Notes: a model not told the origin generated them from the letters alone. DNA of 64,000 bases from Gemmataceae bacterium (GCA_901538445.1 LR594584.1:2283738-2347737), one strand, 5' to 3'. Positions 41,766 to 51,651 are shown, counted from the first letter of the stretch. Program-made: numbers and translations.

Positions 41766-44249
41766 ATGACCCGCTTCCTCCTCGCCGCTGCTGTTGCGCT
41801 CGTCGCGGCCGGCGGCGCACTCGCCGAGTCCCCCAGGGCCGTGACCGCGATCACGCCGTACCCCGCGGCGTTCAAGCTCAAGGGGATGGAAGACGCGCCG
41901 CAACTGCTCGTCACAGGGAAGACGGCCGACGGCCGCGAGATCGACCTCTCGGCCGCCGCGACCTACGCGGTGAGCGACCCGAAGGTCGCCCGCGTCGATC
42001 CGACGGGCCGCGTGTTCCCGGTCGCCAACGGGGCGGCCGAGATCACGGTGAGTTACGAGGGGAAGACGGTCCGCGTGCCGCTGACGGCCGAGAAGATGGA
42101 GGCCCCGCAGCCGCTCAACTTCCCGAACCACGTGGTGCCGATCCTCACCAAGTTGTCGTGCAGCTCGGGCGGGTGCCACGGGAAGATCGCCGGCCAGAAC
42201 GGGTTCCGGCTCTCGCTCCTCGGGTTCGACCCGGCGTTCGACTACGAGAACCTGCTCAAGGAGGCCCGCGGCCGCCGCGTGTTCCCGGCCGCGCCCGAGA
42301 GCAGCCTGCTCCTCACCAAGATGGCCGGCGTCGCGGCCCACGGCGGCGGCAAGAAGACCGAGGTCGGCAGCGAGGAGTACAAGCTCATCCGCCGGTGGAT
42401 CGCCTCCGGCATGCCCTACGGGAGCCCGAGCGACCCGACGGTCACGAAGATCAGCGTCGTCCCCGAGAGCCGCGTGGTGGACCGCAAGGGCCGCCAGCAG
42501 GTCGCCGTGTACGCCCACTTCTCGGACGGCTCGGTCGAGGACGTCACCCGCCGCGCCCAGTACGAGAGCAACGACACCGACATCGCCAGCGTGAGCGACA
42601 CGGGCGTCGTCGCGACCCAGTCCATGACCGGCCAGGCCGCGGTGATGGCCCGGTTCAACGGGCACGTCGCGGTGTTCCGGGCGACCGTCCCGCGGCCCGG
42701 CGACGTGGTGAAGTTCACCTTCCCCGAGCAGACCGTGGTGGACAAGGCGACCGCCAACAAGTGGCGCGAGCTGAACATCACCCCGTCGGAACTCTGCACC
42801 GACGAGGTGTTCATCCGCCGCGTGTACCTCGACGTCACGGGCACGCTCCCGAGCGCCGCCGAGGTGACCGCGTTCCTCGCCGACAAGGACCCGAAGAAGC
42901 GCGACGCGCTGGTCGATAAGCTCCTCGACTCGCCCGAGTACGCCTACTTCTTCGCGAACAAGTGGGCCGACATCCTCCGCGTGAAGCGCCGGAACCAGGC
43001 CGACCGGGCCTACGGCACGTTCGCCTTCCACACCTGGATCCGCGAGGCGGTCGCCGCCGACAAGCCCTACGACGCCTTCGTCCGCGACATCGTGTGCGCC
43101 ATCGGCGACGAGTCGAAGTCGCCGGCGACCGTGTGGTACAAGGAGGTGAAGACCCCCGAGCAGTTCGTGGACGACGTGAGCCAGGTGTTCCTCGGCCAGC
43201 GGCTCGCGTGCGCGAACTGCCACCACCACCCCTACGAGAAGTGGAGCCAGGACGACTACTGGGGCGTCGCGGCGTTCTTCGGCCGGGTCGGCACCAAGAC
43301 CGTCCCGGTGCCGGGCCGCGTCCAGCAGAACAACCAGAACCAGCGGCAGGTGCTGTTCGTGAAGTCGGCCGGGAACGTGACCAACAAGCGGACCGGGCAG
43401 ACCGCCCCGATGAAGCCGCTCGACGCCGACCCGATGACCTCCGGCAGCGACGAGGACCCGCGGCAGAAGTTCGCCGACTGGATGACCGGCCCGACCAACC
43501 CGTTCTTCGCCAAGGCGGTCGCGAACCGGTACTGGGCGCACTTCTTCGGCCGCGGGATCGTGGACCCGCTCGACGACATGCGGATCACGAACCCGCCGTC
43601 GAACCCCGAGCTCCTCGACGCGCTGGCGAAGAACCTGGTCGACAACAAGTACAGCCTCAAGGCGCTGGTGAAGACGATCTGCAAGAGCCGCACGTACCAG
43701 CTCGCGGCGCTGCCGAACGAGCAGAACGCGGCCGACAAGCAGTCGTTCGCGCGGTACTACCCGAAGCGGCTCCAGGCCGAGGTACTGTTCGACGCGGTGT
43801 GCAAGCTGACCGACAGCCCGACCGTGTTCCCGGGCCTGCCGTCGGACCGGTTCGCCCCGAGCCGGGCCATCATGCTCCCGGACGAGTCGTTCGTGTCGTA
43901 CTTCCTCGACGTGACCGGCCGCCCGCAGCGGATCAGCGCGTGCGAGTGCGAGCGGGTGAACGAGGCGAGCCTGGCGATGACGCTGCACCTGCTCAACAGC
44001 CAGGAGGTGCAGGACAAGATCGCCCGCGCCGGGGCCCGCGCCGACCAGATCACCAAGGACCCGCGGCCCGACGCCGAGAAGGTGACGGAGCTGTTCCTCG
44101 TCGCGCTCGGGACCAAGCCGAGCGAGGAGAAGCTCAAGCTCGCGCTCGAGCACATCGAGAAGCACAAGGCCGCGAAGACGACGAAGCTCGCCTACGAGAA
44201 CATCATCTGGGCGCTGCTCAACAGCAAGGGGTTCCTGTTCAACCAGTGA
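41766..44249 (+). CDS. Secreted BIG2 / CX4CH cytochrome / DUF1549 / DUF1553 protein
   Basis: This 827-aa protein has a signal peptide (1-20). An Ig-like BIG2 domain (about 27-108, 'YAVSDPKVARVDPTGRVFPVANGAAEITVSY') comes first. An atypical heme motif CSSGGCH (132-138, CX4CH) follows, then a second Ig-like segment (about 225-310). DUF1549 (about 335-500) contains CANCH at 482-486, and DUF1553 forms the C-terminal third ('NPFFAKAVANRYWAHFFGRGIVDP', 'LNSKGFLFN'). The protein is probably periplasmic or surface-located and could hold two c-type hemes. Function of the family is unknown. It follows the DUF1501 gene at 39824 with a lipoprotein gene between. Confidence 0.9.
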   Translation: MTRFLLAAAVALVAAGGALAESPRAVTAITPYPAAFKLKGMEDAPQLLVTGKTADGREIDLSAAATYAVSDPKVARVDPTGRVFPVANGAAEITVSYEGKTVRVPLTAEKMEAPQPLNFPNHVVPILTKLSCSSGGCHGKIAGQNGFRLSLLGFDPAFDYENLLKEARGRRVFPAAPESSLLLTKMAGVAAHGGGKKTEVGSEEYKLIRRWIASGMPYGSPSDPTVTKISVVPESRVVDRKGRQQVAVYAHFSDGSVEDVTRRAQYESNDTDIASVSDTGVVATQSMTGQAAVMARFNGHVAVFRATVPRPGDVVKFTFPEQTVVDKATANKWRELNITPSELCTDEVFIRRVYLDVTGTLPSAAEVTAFLADKDPKKRDALVDKLLDSPEYAYFFANKWADILRVKRRNQADRAYGTFAFHTWIREAVAADKPYDAFVRDIVCAIGDESKSPATVWYKEVKTPEQFVDDVSQVFLGQRLACANCHHHPYEKWSQDDYWGVAAFFGRVGTKTVPVPGRVQQNNQNQRQVLFVKSAGNVTNKRTGQTAPMKPLDADPMTSGSDEDPRQKFADWMTGPTNPFFAKAVANRYWAHFFGRGIVDPLDDMRITNPPSNPELLDALAKNLVDNKYSLKALVKTICKSRTYQLAALPNEQNAADKQSFARYYPKRLQAEVLFDAVCKLTDSPTVFPGLPSDRFAPSRAIMLPDESFVSYFLDVTGRPQRISACECERVNEASLAMTLHLLNSQEVQDKIARAGARADQITKDPRPDAEKVTELFLVALGTKPSEEKLKLALEHIEKHKAAKTTKLAYENIIWALLNSKGFLFNQ

Positions 44250-44366
44250 TTTCGCGTCCCTTGACGTGCCGGAACGCACCTGGTCCGTGCCGTTACTCGA
44301 GCGGGAAAGCAAACTGGCGCACACCCGCTTCGTTGGCCTGATTGGTCGCCCAACTGCCTGCTACAC

Positions 44367-44396
44367 CAACACCCCCGGGCACCGCCGGGGGTGTTG
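44367..44396 (+). terminator. Terminator-like hairpin before dadA-like gene
   Basis: CAACACCCCCGG (44367-44378), 6-nt loop, CCGGGGGTGTTG (44385-44396): a perfect 12-bp stem, 117 bp past the DUF1549/DUF1553 stop and 17 bp before the next ATG. Confidence 0.65.
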
Positions 44397-44413
44397 CGTT
44401 TGAGGAAGTCGCC

Positions 44414-45658
44414 ATGCCGGGTCGCGTTGTGGTTGTGGGCGGGGGCGTCGTCGGGGCGTGTTCGGCGTACTACCTCGCGAGGGCCGGGTTCGCCGTGACG
44501 GTCCTCGACCGCGGCGCGTTCGGGGCGGGGTGCTCGCACGCCAACTGCGGGTACATCTGCCCGAGCCACGTTCTGCCGCTCGCGGTGCCGGGCGCGATCA
44601 CCTCAACGCTCAAGACGCTGTTCCAGAGGAACTCGCCGCTGAAGGTCCGTCCGGGCGTCGTGCTGGCGAACCTCGGCTGGTTCCTCGGGTTCGCCCGCCG
44701 GTGCAATCGACGCGACATGCTCGCCACCGGCCGCGCGATCCAGGCGCTCCTGAACTCCTCGCGCTCCCTCTTCGACGCGCTGATCCGCAACGAGAAGCTG
44801 GAGTGCGAGTACGAGACGAAGGGGCTGCTCTTCGTGTTCGCGACGCCGAAGCACTTCGAGCACTACGCCCACACCGACGAACTGCTCGCCCGCGAGTTCG
44901 CGCTGCCGGCCAAGCGGTTCGACTCGTCCGAACTCGCGGCACTCGAACCGGCCCTCAAACACGGCCAGGCGGGCGGCTACCTGTACCAGTCCGACGCGCA
45001 CCTGCGTCCCGACCGGCTCATGTCCGAGCTGCGGCGCGTGCTGACCGGCCTGGGCGTCGAGTTCCGCGAGAACTGCGAGGTCACCGGCTTTGTGAAGCAC
45101 GGCAGCGCCGCGACCGCGGTCCGCACAAAGGCCGGCGACGTGGCGGCCGATCACGTCGTCGTCGCGACCGGCGCGTGGACGCCGCGGCTGAACACCGAGT
45201 TGGGCTGCCGCGTGCCGATCCAGCCGGGGAAGGGGTACTCACTCACGATGCCGCGGCCGGCGGTGTGCCCGGCGTACCCGCTGATCTTCGAGGAGCACCG
45301 CGTCGCGGTCACGCCGTTCGCGTCGGGCTACCGGCTCGGCTCGACGATGGAATTTGCGGGGTACGACGCCACGATGAACCGCTCGCGGCTGTCGATACTC
45401 ACCGACGCGGCGAAGCACTACCTCCGCGACCCGCTCGCCGAGCCGGTGCAGGAGGAGTGGTGGGGCTGGCGGCCGATGACGTTCGACGGGCTCCCGGTGA
45501 TCGACCGCAGCCCGGTCATGGGGAACGTGCTCATCGCCGCCGGGCACAACATGCTTGGGCTTTCGATGGCGACCGCGACCGGCAAGCTCGTCGCCGAGAT
45601 GCTCGGCGGCGGGCAGACGCACATCGACCCGACGCCGTATGGGTTGGGGCGGTTCTGA
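44414..45658 (+). CDS. FAD-dependent D-amino-acid dehydrogenase-like oxidoreductase
   Basis: The ATG at 44414 gives 414 aa. The N-terminal dinucleotide-binding motif is GGGVVGACSAYYLA (from about residue 9), and the family-typical 'FAVTVLDRGAFGAGCSHANCG' follows. Further DAO-superfamily blocks are 'YQSDAHLRPDRLMSELRRVL', 'VVVATGAWTPRL' and the C-terminal 'WWGWRPMTFDGLPVIDRSP' with 'NVLIAAGHNMLGLSMATATGK'. It most resembles DadA, a membrane-associated enzyme oxidising D-amino acids and passing electrons to quinone. Related enzymes oxidise sarcosine or glycine. A hairpin lies just before the start. It converges on aguB, with a strong inverted repeat between. Confidence 0.85.
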   Translation: MPGRVVVVGGGVVGACSAYYLARAGFAVTVLDRGAFGAGCSHANCGYICPSHVLPLAVPGAITSTLKTLFQRNSPLKVRPGVVLANLGWFLGFARRCNRRDMLATGRAIQALLNSSRSLFDALIRNEKLECEYETKGLLFVFATPKHFEHYAHTDELLAREFALPAKRFDSSELAALEPALKHGQAGGYLYQSDAHLRPDRLMSELRRVLTGLGVEFRENCEVTGFVKHGSAATAVRTKAGDVAADHVVVATGAWTPRLNTELGCRVPIQPGKGYSLTMPRPAVCPAYPLIFEEHRVAVTPFASGYRLGSTMEFAGYDATMNRSRLSILTDAAKHYLRDPLAEPVQEEWWGWRPMTFDGLPVIDRSPVMGNVLIAAGHNMLGLSMATATGKLVAEMLGGGQTHIDPTPYGLGRF

Positions 45659-45671
45659 CACCGCAACCCGC

Positions 45672-45725
45672 GTCACGACTGACGCGGCTCGCCGAGCGGT
45701 GTTGGCGAGCCGCGTCAGTCGTGAC
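45672..45725. terminator. Perfect 22-bp inverted repeat between convergent genes
   Basis: The left arm (45672-45693, GTCACGACTGACGCGGCTCGCC) and right arm (45704-45725) are exactly complementary around a 10-nt loop. It lies between the dadA-like stop (45658) and the aguB stop (45740) and probably ends transcription from both sides. Confidence 0.7.
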
Positions 45726-45739
45726 ACGGGTGGTCGTTC

Positions 45740-46615
45740 TTAATCCGCGACGCGCTTCGTCACGCCCGCGTAAGCGTCGATGCGGCGGTCGCGGAAGAAC
45801 GGCCAGTTCCGCCGGACGTCTTCCATGTGCTTGCGGGAGCACTCCACCACCAGCACTTCCTCTTTGTCGTGGCTCGCCTTGGCAACGACCCGGCCGAACG
45901 GGTCGCTCACGAACGACCCGCCCCAGAACTCGAGCCCCTCGCCGACGATCACCTCGTGCCCGACGCGGTTCACCCCGCACACGTAGGTGCCGTTGGCGAT
46001 CGCGTGGCCCCGCATGCTCGTCTCCCAGGCGGCGTGCTGCGCCTCGCCGAACTCGGCCTTCTCGCGGGGGTGCCAGCCGATCGCGGTGGGATAGAAGATC
46101 ACCTCGGCCCCCTGGAGCGCCGTGAGCCGCGCCGCCTCGGGGTACCACTGGTCCCAGCACACGAGGGTGCCGACCTTCGCGGCCGGCGTGGTAAACACCT
46201 TGAACCCGAGGTCGCCGGGGGTGAAGTAGAACTTCTCGAGGAACAGTGGGTCGTCCGGGATGTGCATCTTGCGGTAGATGCCCATCAGTTCGCCCGTCGC
46301 GCTGTGAACGGTGGCGGTGTTGTGGTACACCCCGGCCATCCGCTTCTCGAACAGCGAGCCGACGACCACCACCCCGTTCTTCTTGGCCGCGGCCGCGAGC
46401 CGCTCCTCGCTCGGGCCGGGGATCGGCTCGGCCAGGTCGAACAGCGCGACGTCTTCCTGTTGGCAGAAGTAGTACCCGGTGAACAGTTCGGGCAGGCACA
46501 CGACCTGCGCGCCGCGCTTCGCGGCCTCGGCGATGGCGGCCTCGGCCTTCGCGAGGTTCGTCTCGCGGTCCGGGGCGATCTTCATCTGCACGGCGGCTAT
46601 GGTGAACGTGTTCAT
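45740..46615 (-). CDS. aguB: N-carbamoylputrescine amidase
   Basis: This 291-aa member of the nitrilase superfamily has the catalytic triad Glu43 ('[11 protein letters not shown]'), Lys116 ('YRKMHIPDD') and Cys153 ('VCWDQWYPE'). The sequence around these residues ('GYYFCQQED', '[18 protein letters not shown]', '[15 protein letters not shown]') matches the AguB branch, which hydrolyses N-carbamoylputrescine to putrescine in the arginine decarboxylase/agmatine route. Length fits the family. aguA is not in the window. The gene is divergent from acs, and a heptamer repeat begins 3 bp upstream of its ATG, occupying the place of a Shine-Dalgarno. Confidence 0.9.
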   Translation of the reverse strand: MNTFTIAAVQMKIAPDRETNLAKAEAAIAEAAKRGAQVVCLPELFTGYYFCQQEDVALFDLAEPIPGPSEERLAAAAKKNGVVVVGSLFEKRMAGVYHNTATVHSATGELMGIYRKMHIPDDPLFLEKFYFTPGDLGFKVFTTPAAKVGTLVCWDQWYPEAARLTALQGAEVIFYPTAIGWHPREKAEFGEAQHAAWETSMRGHAIANGTYVCGVNRVGHEVIVGEGLEFWGGSFVSDPFGRVVAKASHDKEEVLVVECSRKHMEDVRRNWPFFRDRRIDAYAGVTKRVAD

Positions 46616-46618
46616 GTC

Positions 46619-46639
46619 GGAGTTCGGAGTGCGGAGTGC
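46619..46639. repeat. Heptamer repeat upstream of aguB
   Basis: Three direct copies of GGAGTKC (GGAGTTC, GGAGTGC, GGAGTGC) immediately upstream of the aguB start on the minus strand. Confidence 0.7.
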
Positions 46640-46692
46640 GGAATCAGGACACCGGCCTCCCCGGAAGCCGACGTCATCTTACAATCTCAAAC

Positions 46693-46730
46693 ATTCCACG
46701 TTCCGAATTCCGCGTTCCGCGTTCCGCACT
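46693..46730. repeat. Heptamer repeat upstream of acs
   Basis: Five direct heptamers (ATTCCAC, GTTCCGA, ATTCCGC, GTTCCGC, GTTCCGC) then ACT, ending 15 bp before the acs ATG. The final TTCCGCACTCC is the complement of the repeat on the aguB side. Confidence 0.75.
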
Positions 46731-46745
46731 CCCCCGGGGCCGTCC

Positions 46746-48695
46746 ATGTCGAGCGAGAACAACATCACCAGTGTGCTGAAGGAGACCCGCGTGTTCCCGC
46801 CGCCGGCGGAGTTCGTCGCGGCGGCGCACGTCGATGCGAAGGAGCGCGACCGGCTCGCGGAGTGGGCCGGGGCCGACCCCGACGCGTTCTGGGCCGAGCA
46901 GGCGAAGTCGCTGCACTGGTTCAAGCCGTGGTCGCAGGTGCTCGACTGGTCGAACGCCCCGCACGCGAAGTGGTTCGTCGGCGGGCAGATCAACGCGAGC
47001 GACAACTGCATCGACCGGCACCTCGCGGCCCGCGGGAACAAGGCCGCGATCGTGTTCGAGGGCGAGCCGGGCGACAGCCGCACGCTCACGTACCGCGACC
47101 TGCACCGCGAGGTGTGCAAGTTCGCGAACGTCCTCAAGACGCTCGGCGTGGGGAAGGGCGACCGCGTCACGATCTACATGCCGATGGTGCCCGAGGCCGC
47201 GATCGCGATGCTCGCGTGCGCCCGCATCGGGGCGATGCACTCGGTCGTGTTCGGCGGGTTCTCGGCCGACGCGGTCGCCGACCGCAACAACGACGCGCAG
47301 AGCAAGCTCGTCATCACCGCCGACGGCGGGTGGCGGCGCGGCAAGGTCGTTCCGCTCAAGGCGAACGTGGACGCGGCGCTCGCGAAGTCGCCGTCGGTCG
47401 AGACGTGCGTCGTGCTGAACCGGTGCAACACCGCGGTCGAGATGAAGGCCGGCCGCGACGTGTGGTGGCACGACCTGATGGCGGCGGCGAGCGCCGACTG
47501 CCCGGCCGAGCCGCTCGACAGCGAGCACCCGCTGTTTATCCTGTACACGTCCGGGAGTACCGGGAAGCCGAAGGGCGTGCTGCACACCACCGGCGGCTAC
47601 CTGCTCGGCGCGTCACTCACGCACAAGTGGGTGTTCGACATCAAGGAGTCTGACGTTTATTGGTGTACGGCGGATGTGGGCTGGATCACCGGCCACAGCT
47701 ACATCGTGTACGGCCCGCTGTGCAACGGCAGCACCGTCGTGATGTACGAGGGCGCGCCGAACCAGCCGAAGGAGGACCGGTTCTGGGAGGTGATCGAGAA
47801 GTACAAGGTCACCGTGTTCTACACCGCCCCGACGGCGATCAGGGCGTTCATCAAGTGGGGCGACCAGCACCCGAAGGCGCACGACCTGTCGTCGCTGCGG
47901 CTGCTCGGCAGCGTCGGCGAGCCGATCAACCCCGAGGCGTGGATGTGGTACCACACGGTCATCGGCGGCGGCCGGTGCCCGATCGTGGACACGTGGTGGC
48001 AGACCGAGACGGGCGCGATCATGATCGCGCCCGTCCCCGGTGCGGTGCCGACCAAGCCGGGCAGCGCGACGAAGCCGCTCCCGGGCATCGCCGCCGAAGT
48101 CGTCGACAAGTCCGGTCAGGCCGTGCCCGCGAACGCCGGCGGGTTCCTGGTCGTGAAGCGGCCGTGGCCGAGCATGATGCGGACCATCTACGGCGACGAC
48201 GACCGGTACAAGGCGACGTACTGGAGCAACTACCCGGGGGTGTACTTCACCGCCGACGGTGCCCGCACCGATGACGACGGCTACATCTGGGTGATGGGTC
48301 GCGTGGACGACGTGCTGAACGTGAGCGGGCACCGGCTCAGCACGATGGAGGTCGAGAGCGCGCTGGTGAACCACCCGAAGGTCGCCGAGGCCGCGGTGGT
48401 CGGCAAGCCCGACGACCTGAAGGGCGAGGGGATCGTGTGCTTCGTGACGCTGAAGGAGGGGAACGAGCCGACGGACGCGCTCAAGGCCGAGTTGAAGGCG
48501 CACGTCGTCACGAACATCGGCGCGCTGGCCCGACCGGACGACATCAAGTTCACGCCCACGCTGCCGAAGACGCGGAGCGGGAAGATCATGCGGCGGTTCC
48601 TCCGCGACGTCGCCGCCGGCCGACAGTCGACCGGCGACGCGACCACGCTGGAGGACTTCACGGTCCTCGCCAAGCTCCGCGAAGACGAGGAGTGA
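46746..48695 (+). CDS. acs: Acetyl-CoA synthetase (AMP-forming)
   Basis: This 649-aa adenylate-forming enzyme makes acetyl-CoA from acetate, ATP and CoA via acetyl-AMP. The N-terminal '[15 protein letters not shown]' is Acs-specific. Core motifs are '[19 protein letters not shown]' (P loop), 'DTWWQTETG' (acetate pocket, with the Trp typical of small acyl substrates) and '[21 protein letters not shown]' (hinge). The C-terminal lysine Lys613 in '[10 protein letters not shown]' is the residue regulated by acetylation in the family. Length fits Acs (about 650 aa). The ATG at 46746 follows a heptamer-repeat region with no clear Shine-Dalgarno. aguB is divergent. Confidence 0.96.
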   Translation: MSSENNITSVLKETRVFPPPAEFVAAAHVDAKERDRLAEWAGADPDAFWAEQAKSLHWFKPWSQVLDWSNAPHAKWFVGGQINASDNCIDRHLAARGNKAAIVFEGEPGDSRTLTYRDLHREVCKFANVLKTLGVGKGDRVTIYMPMVPEAAIAMLACARIGAMHSVVFGGFSADAVADRNNDAQSKLVITADGGWRRGKVVPLKANVDAALAKSPSVETCVVLNRCNTAVEMKAGRDVWWHDLMAAASADCPAEPLDSEHPLFILYTSGSTGKPKGVLHTTGGYLLGASLTHKWVFDIKESDVYWCTADVGWITGHSYIVYGPLCNGSTVVMYEGAPNQPKEDRFWEVIEKYKVTVFYTAPTAIRAFIKWGDQHPKAHDLSSLRLLGSVGEPINPEAWMWYHTVIGGGRCPIVDTWWQTETGAIMIAPVPGAVPTKPGSATKPLPGIAAEVVDKSGQAVPANAGGFLVVKRPWPSMMRTIYGDDDRYKATYWSNYPGVYFTADGARTDDDGYIWVMGRVDDVLNVSGHRLSTMEVESALVNHPKVAEAAVVGKPDDLKGEGIVCFVTLKEGNEPTDALKAELKAHVVTNIGALARPDDIKFTPTLPKTRSGKIMRRFLRDVAAGRQSTGDATTLEDFTVLAKLREDEE

Positions 48696-48713
48696 TCTCG
48701 GCGCGGCGAGCAC

Positions 48714-48753
48714 GGGATCGCGTGACGGCGCGCACGGGCCGTCACGCGATCCC
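48714..48753. terminator. Perfect 16-bp inverted repeat after acs
   Basis: GGGATCGCGTGACGGC (48714-48729) pairs with GCCGTCACGCGATCCC (48738-48753) around 8 nt. It is 18 bp past the acs stop and overlaps the original 3' end of the DUF4058 frame (stop at 48742-48744). Confidence 0.7.
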
Positions 48754-49466
48754 GAGGATCCGACACGCCTCCTGGTAACTCGATTCCAGCGGGAGCATCA
48801 CCCTCAGCTCCGGGGTCAGCCAGATCGGGAGCGTCGGCAGGAGTTGGCCCACGTCATCGGGTAGAACCAGGCGTCGAGCAGCGTGCGGTGCTTGGGTCCC
48901 TTGCGGGTGCGGATCGTGACCGCGTACAGCGACGGCGGGGTCGGAGTGAGGGCCGGGTCGCTGCGGTCGAGTAAGGTCAGCAACTCCGCGTACAGGTTCG
49001 CCTGCCGGACGGTCACCAGATCGACCAGCGACACGCAGACTCCTTGTTGTAACAGCGCCGCAGCCTTGCCGGTGAAGACTTCGCGCGTGTTGGGCCGGTC
49101 CTTGTTCGCCGGGCTGACGATCGTGATGGCCGCGACGAGTTGTCGGCCGCGCTCCGTGTCGTAGATGCGAACCTCGTACTCGTCCTGATCGGCGAGTTCC
49201 GCTTCGACCGTGAGCGTTGGGGAAAGTGCGGCCTGCGTGTGACCGTTGCTCGGATCGGGAAGGGGATCCGGGTCGCGCGAGTCCAGGTCGTAGCCACCCA
49301 CATCCACCTCGAATGAGGAACCGAGGTGGACCTTCGGTGCGGCCCGGAACCCGGCCGGCAGAATGGCTGTCAGATCGCGGACGATCTCACCCGGCCATTG
49401 ACTGTGGACCTCGTCCCACGAGTGCGTGTTGTTGACGGGTGAGCGGAAGTGGTCGCGCAGGGGCAT
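48742..49466 (-). pseudogene. DUF4058 family gene with a frameshift near its 3' end
   Basis: The frame from 49466 encodes 216 aa to a stop at 48816. It matches DUF4058: 'MPLRDHFRSP', 'WPGEIVRDLTAILPAGFRAAPKVHLGSSFEVDV', 'ITIVSPANKDRP', and 'TLLDAWFYP'. After 'WFYP' the frame turns to 'MTWANSCRRSRSG' and stops. One frame over, the sequence reads 'DDVGQLLPTLPIWLTPELRV' and continues to '...YQEACRILGIA' with a stop at 48742-48744, which looks like the normal C-terminus of the family. A one-base loss near 48857-48861 explains this. The protein may still work with a replaced tail. DUF4058 proteins are common in Planctomycetes and Cyanobacteria, of unknown function. Confidence 0.75.
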
Positions 49467-49529
49467 CGTACACCCTCCGCGAAGATTGTATCACGACGCG
49501 GAGCGCAGTGGTGCCTCACGTGCGTTGCG

Positions 49530-50462
49530 TTAGTAGTCGCCCGGGACGTCGCCGCGGGCCGGGGTGAGCAGCGGCCACCACACGCTCGACACGTTGACCG
49601 AGTCCGAGACGCCGCGGACGCTGCCGTCGCCCATCGCGACCACGAGCGTCCCGGTGTGCATCCCCGACGCGACCCCGCAGTCGGCCCGGGTCGCCCGCAC
49701 CTGGAACATCGCCTTCGCGCCGACGCGGCCGTTCTGGGGCTGCGAGCCGGTGGTGGAGAGCGGCTCCCACTGGGTCGCCCCGTCGGCCGGGCCGACCGCG
49801 AACACGGGGGCGTAGGTCGGGTCCCAGCCGCCGTGCGCCCACAGATTGTGCCGGTCCGCGACGGTGCCGTTCCGTGCGCACTGCGCCATCTTCTCCGCGT
49901 ACATCACGGTGCTCGAAGTGCCGTCGGACATGCCCGGCAGCAGCGTCATCTTCCCCGTCCCGTTCGTCTGCCACACGTTCCCCGCCGCCGGGTTGCCGAA
50001 CACCTGGAAGTTCATGCCGTAGCTCGTGGACGACCAGTTCCCCTGGGCGGTCCCTTCCCCGAAGGTCGTGTCCGACGGGCACGCGAGTACCGTCAGAACC
50101 GCGGCCCGACCGGTGCCCGTGCTGCGGCTCCCGTTGCTCAACAGGACCGGCGACCCGAACACCTGGAAGTTCGCGGTCTGTTCCAGGTACGGGAGCAGCG
50201 ACACGAAGCCCTGTTCGCGGACCCGCTCGTTGACCGTGTAGTCGGGGTGCTTGTCGTAGTACGACGGGAGGCGGCCGTTCGCGCTCTCGAAGCTGTGGGC
50301 GGCGAGCGCGACCTGCTTGAGGTTGTTCTGGCACTTCATCCGTGCGGCGGCCTCGCGGACCTTCTGCACGGCCGGGAGCAGGAGCCCGATCAGGACCGCG
50401 ATGATGGCGATCACCACCAGCAGTTCGATGAGCGTGAAGGCGCGGCGGGTGGGCGTGGGCAC
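49530..50462 (-). CDS. DUF1559 pseudopilin-like protein
   Basis: This 310-aa protein has a very short prepilin leader (MPTPTRRA) before '[16 protein letters not shown]'; the residue at -1 is Ala8 rather than the usual Gly, which prepilin peptidase tolerates less well. '[21 protein letters not shown]' follows, nearly identical to the protein at 32386. The C-terminal '[13 protein letters not shown]' gives the H-X9-DG form. The central part is unlike its paralogue ('[15 protein letters not shown]', '[20 protein letters not shown]'), with two copies of a 'NFQVFG' motif. Probably exported and assembled through a type II/IV pilus-like route. It is 121 bp downstream of the epimerase gene. Confidence 0.92.
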   Translation of the reverse strand: MPTPTRRAFTLIELLVVIAIIAVLIGLLLPAVQKVREAAARMKCQNNLKQVALAAHSFESANGRLPSYYDKHPDYTVNERVREQGFVSLLPYLEQTANFQVFGSPVLLSNGSRSTGTGRAAVLTVLACPSDTTFGEGTAQGNWSSTSYGMNFQVFGNPAAGNVWQTNGTGKMTLLPGMSDGTSSTVMYAEKMAQCARNGTVADRHNLWAHGGWDPTYAPVFAVGPADGATQWEPLSTTGSQPQNGRVGAKAMFQVRATRADCGVASGMHTGTLVVAMGDGSVRGVSDSVNVSSVWWPLLTPARGDVPGDY

Positions 50463-50583
50463 GGGACGACCTCGGGTGTGGTTGTGGGCGTCGCTGGGAC
50501 GCGGTACACCACCCGTTCAGCCCCTCGCGCGGAAACCTATCAACAGATTTGCCATTCGGCCCCGAAAGGCCCGGGGACCGTCG

Positions 50584-51534
50584 TTAAACCCACACGCCAC
50601 GGCCCTGTCGGCAGAGGTCGCGGGCCGCGGCCGGCCACTTCGGAAAGTGGAACGCGAAGCCGGATTCGAGCAATCGCGTCGGGACCACGCGCCGACTCTT
50701 GAGCACCAACTCGGTTTCGGTCCGCATCGCCCACGCGCCGAGTTCGAGCACCCACCGCGTCGCCGGGAGGCCCATGCTCGTGCCCCACGCTACGCGCAGG
50801 TCACGCATGAACTCCGCGTTCGGGAGCGGGTTCGGCGAGCAGATGTTCACCGGGCCGCTCAGGTCGCCCGCGATCAGCCACTCGACGGCCCGCACAAAGT
50901 CGACTTCGTGGACCCATGAGACGTACTGTCGGCCGTCGCCGGCGCGGCCGCCCAACCCCCGACGCACGAGCCACAGGAGCGTGTCGAACACCCCGCCGCG
51001 ATCGGGGCTCATCGTCATCGCCGACCGGAGAGCGACCTTGCGGGTGTGTGGCGTCTCGGCCGCGTCGAATGCGGTTTCCCAGGCGGTTGCGACGTCGATG
51101 CTGAACCGCCAAGTGTCCGGTGCGCCGGGTTCGGTGCCGCCGATGATGCCGGTGAGTTCGTCGTTTGGTGCGTCGAACCGGTGCGAGTAGATTGTCGCGG
51201 TGCTCGCCTGGAGCCACACCGGCGGTGGAGTTTTGACGGTCCGAATCGCCTCGCCGACGACCTGGGTGGAGAGGACGCGCGACTCTTTGATCTCGCGGCG
51301 GTTCGCGGGCGTGTACCGGCAATTCACACTGCGGCCGGCGAGGTTGATAACGACATCGGCCCCGTCGAGCTCCTTCGCCCACTCACCGACGGTGCGCGCG
51401 TCCCACGCGACAACGCGCCACGGGGCGACCCCGGGCGTGCGGCTCAGCACAACGACCTCGTGCTGCTGTGCGTGGAAGTGGCGGGCGAGTACAGTGCCGA
51501 CCTGGCCCGAGCCGCCGGGGATGACAACCTTCAT
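50584..51534 (-). CDS. TIGR01777 family NAD(P)-binding epimerase-like protein
   Basis: This 316-aa extended short-chain dehydrogenase starts with the dinucleotide-binding motif 'VVIPGGSGQVG' (GGxGxxG). TIGR01777-family blocks 'VVINLAGRSVNCRYTPANRREIKESRV', 'WLQASTATIYSHRFD' and 'GRQYVSWVHEVDFVRAVEWLI' follow. The family (YfcH/SulA-like) is common and its substrate unknown. The C-terminal DUF1731-like tail ('ELVLKSRRVVPTRLLESGFAFHFPKW') is present. It is transcribed toward the DUF1559 gene and lies 154 bp downstream of the WD40/PPC gene, with a hairpin in between. Confidence 0.88.
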   Translation of the reverse strand: MKVVIPGGSGQVGTVLARHFHAQQHEVVVLSRTPGVAPWRVVAWDARTVGEWAKELDGADVVINLAGRSVNCRYTPANRREIKESRVLSTQVVGEAIRTVKTPPPVWLQASTATIYSHRFDAPNDELTGIIGGTEPGAPDTWRFSIDVATAWETAFDAAETPHTRKVALRSAMTMSPDRGGVFDTLLWLVRRGLGGRAGDGRQYVSWVHEVDFVRAVEWLIAGDLSGPVNICSPNPLPNAEFMRDLRVAWGTSMGLPATRWVLELGAWAMRTETELVLKSRRVVPTRLLESGFAFHFPKWPAAARDLCRQGRGVWV

Positions 51535-51651
51535 CGCGGTTCCCCTGGTGTGTCAGTGGGGTAACCGCGACGCATCAAGAGAGGCAACCGATTCGCTATC
51601 GCGGAAGAGGATGATGGCTCGGTGGCACGGGCCACAGGATTGTGAACCGCC

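Noticed and set aside
41157-44324. 1055-codon minus-strand open frame opposite the DUF1549/DUF1553 gene
   Set aside because: Low-complexity Arg/Val/Leu/Gly composition from GC-rich antisense; the plus strand carries clear domains.
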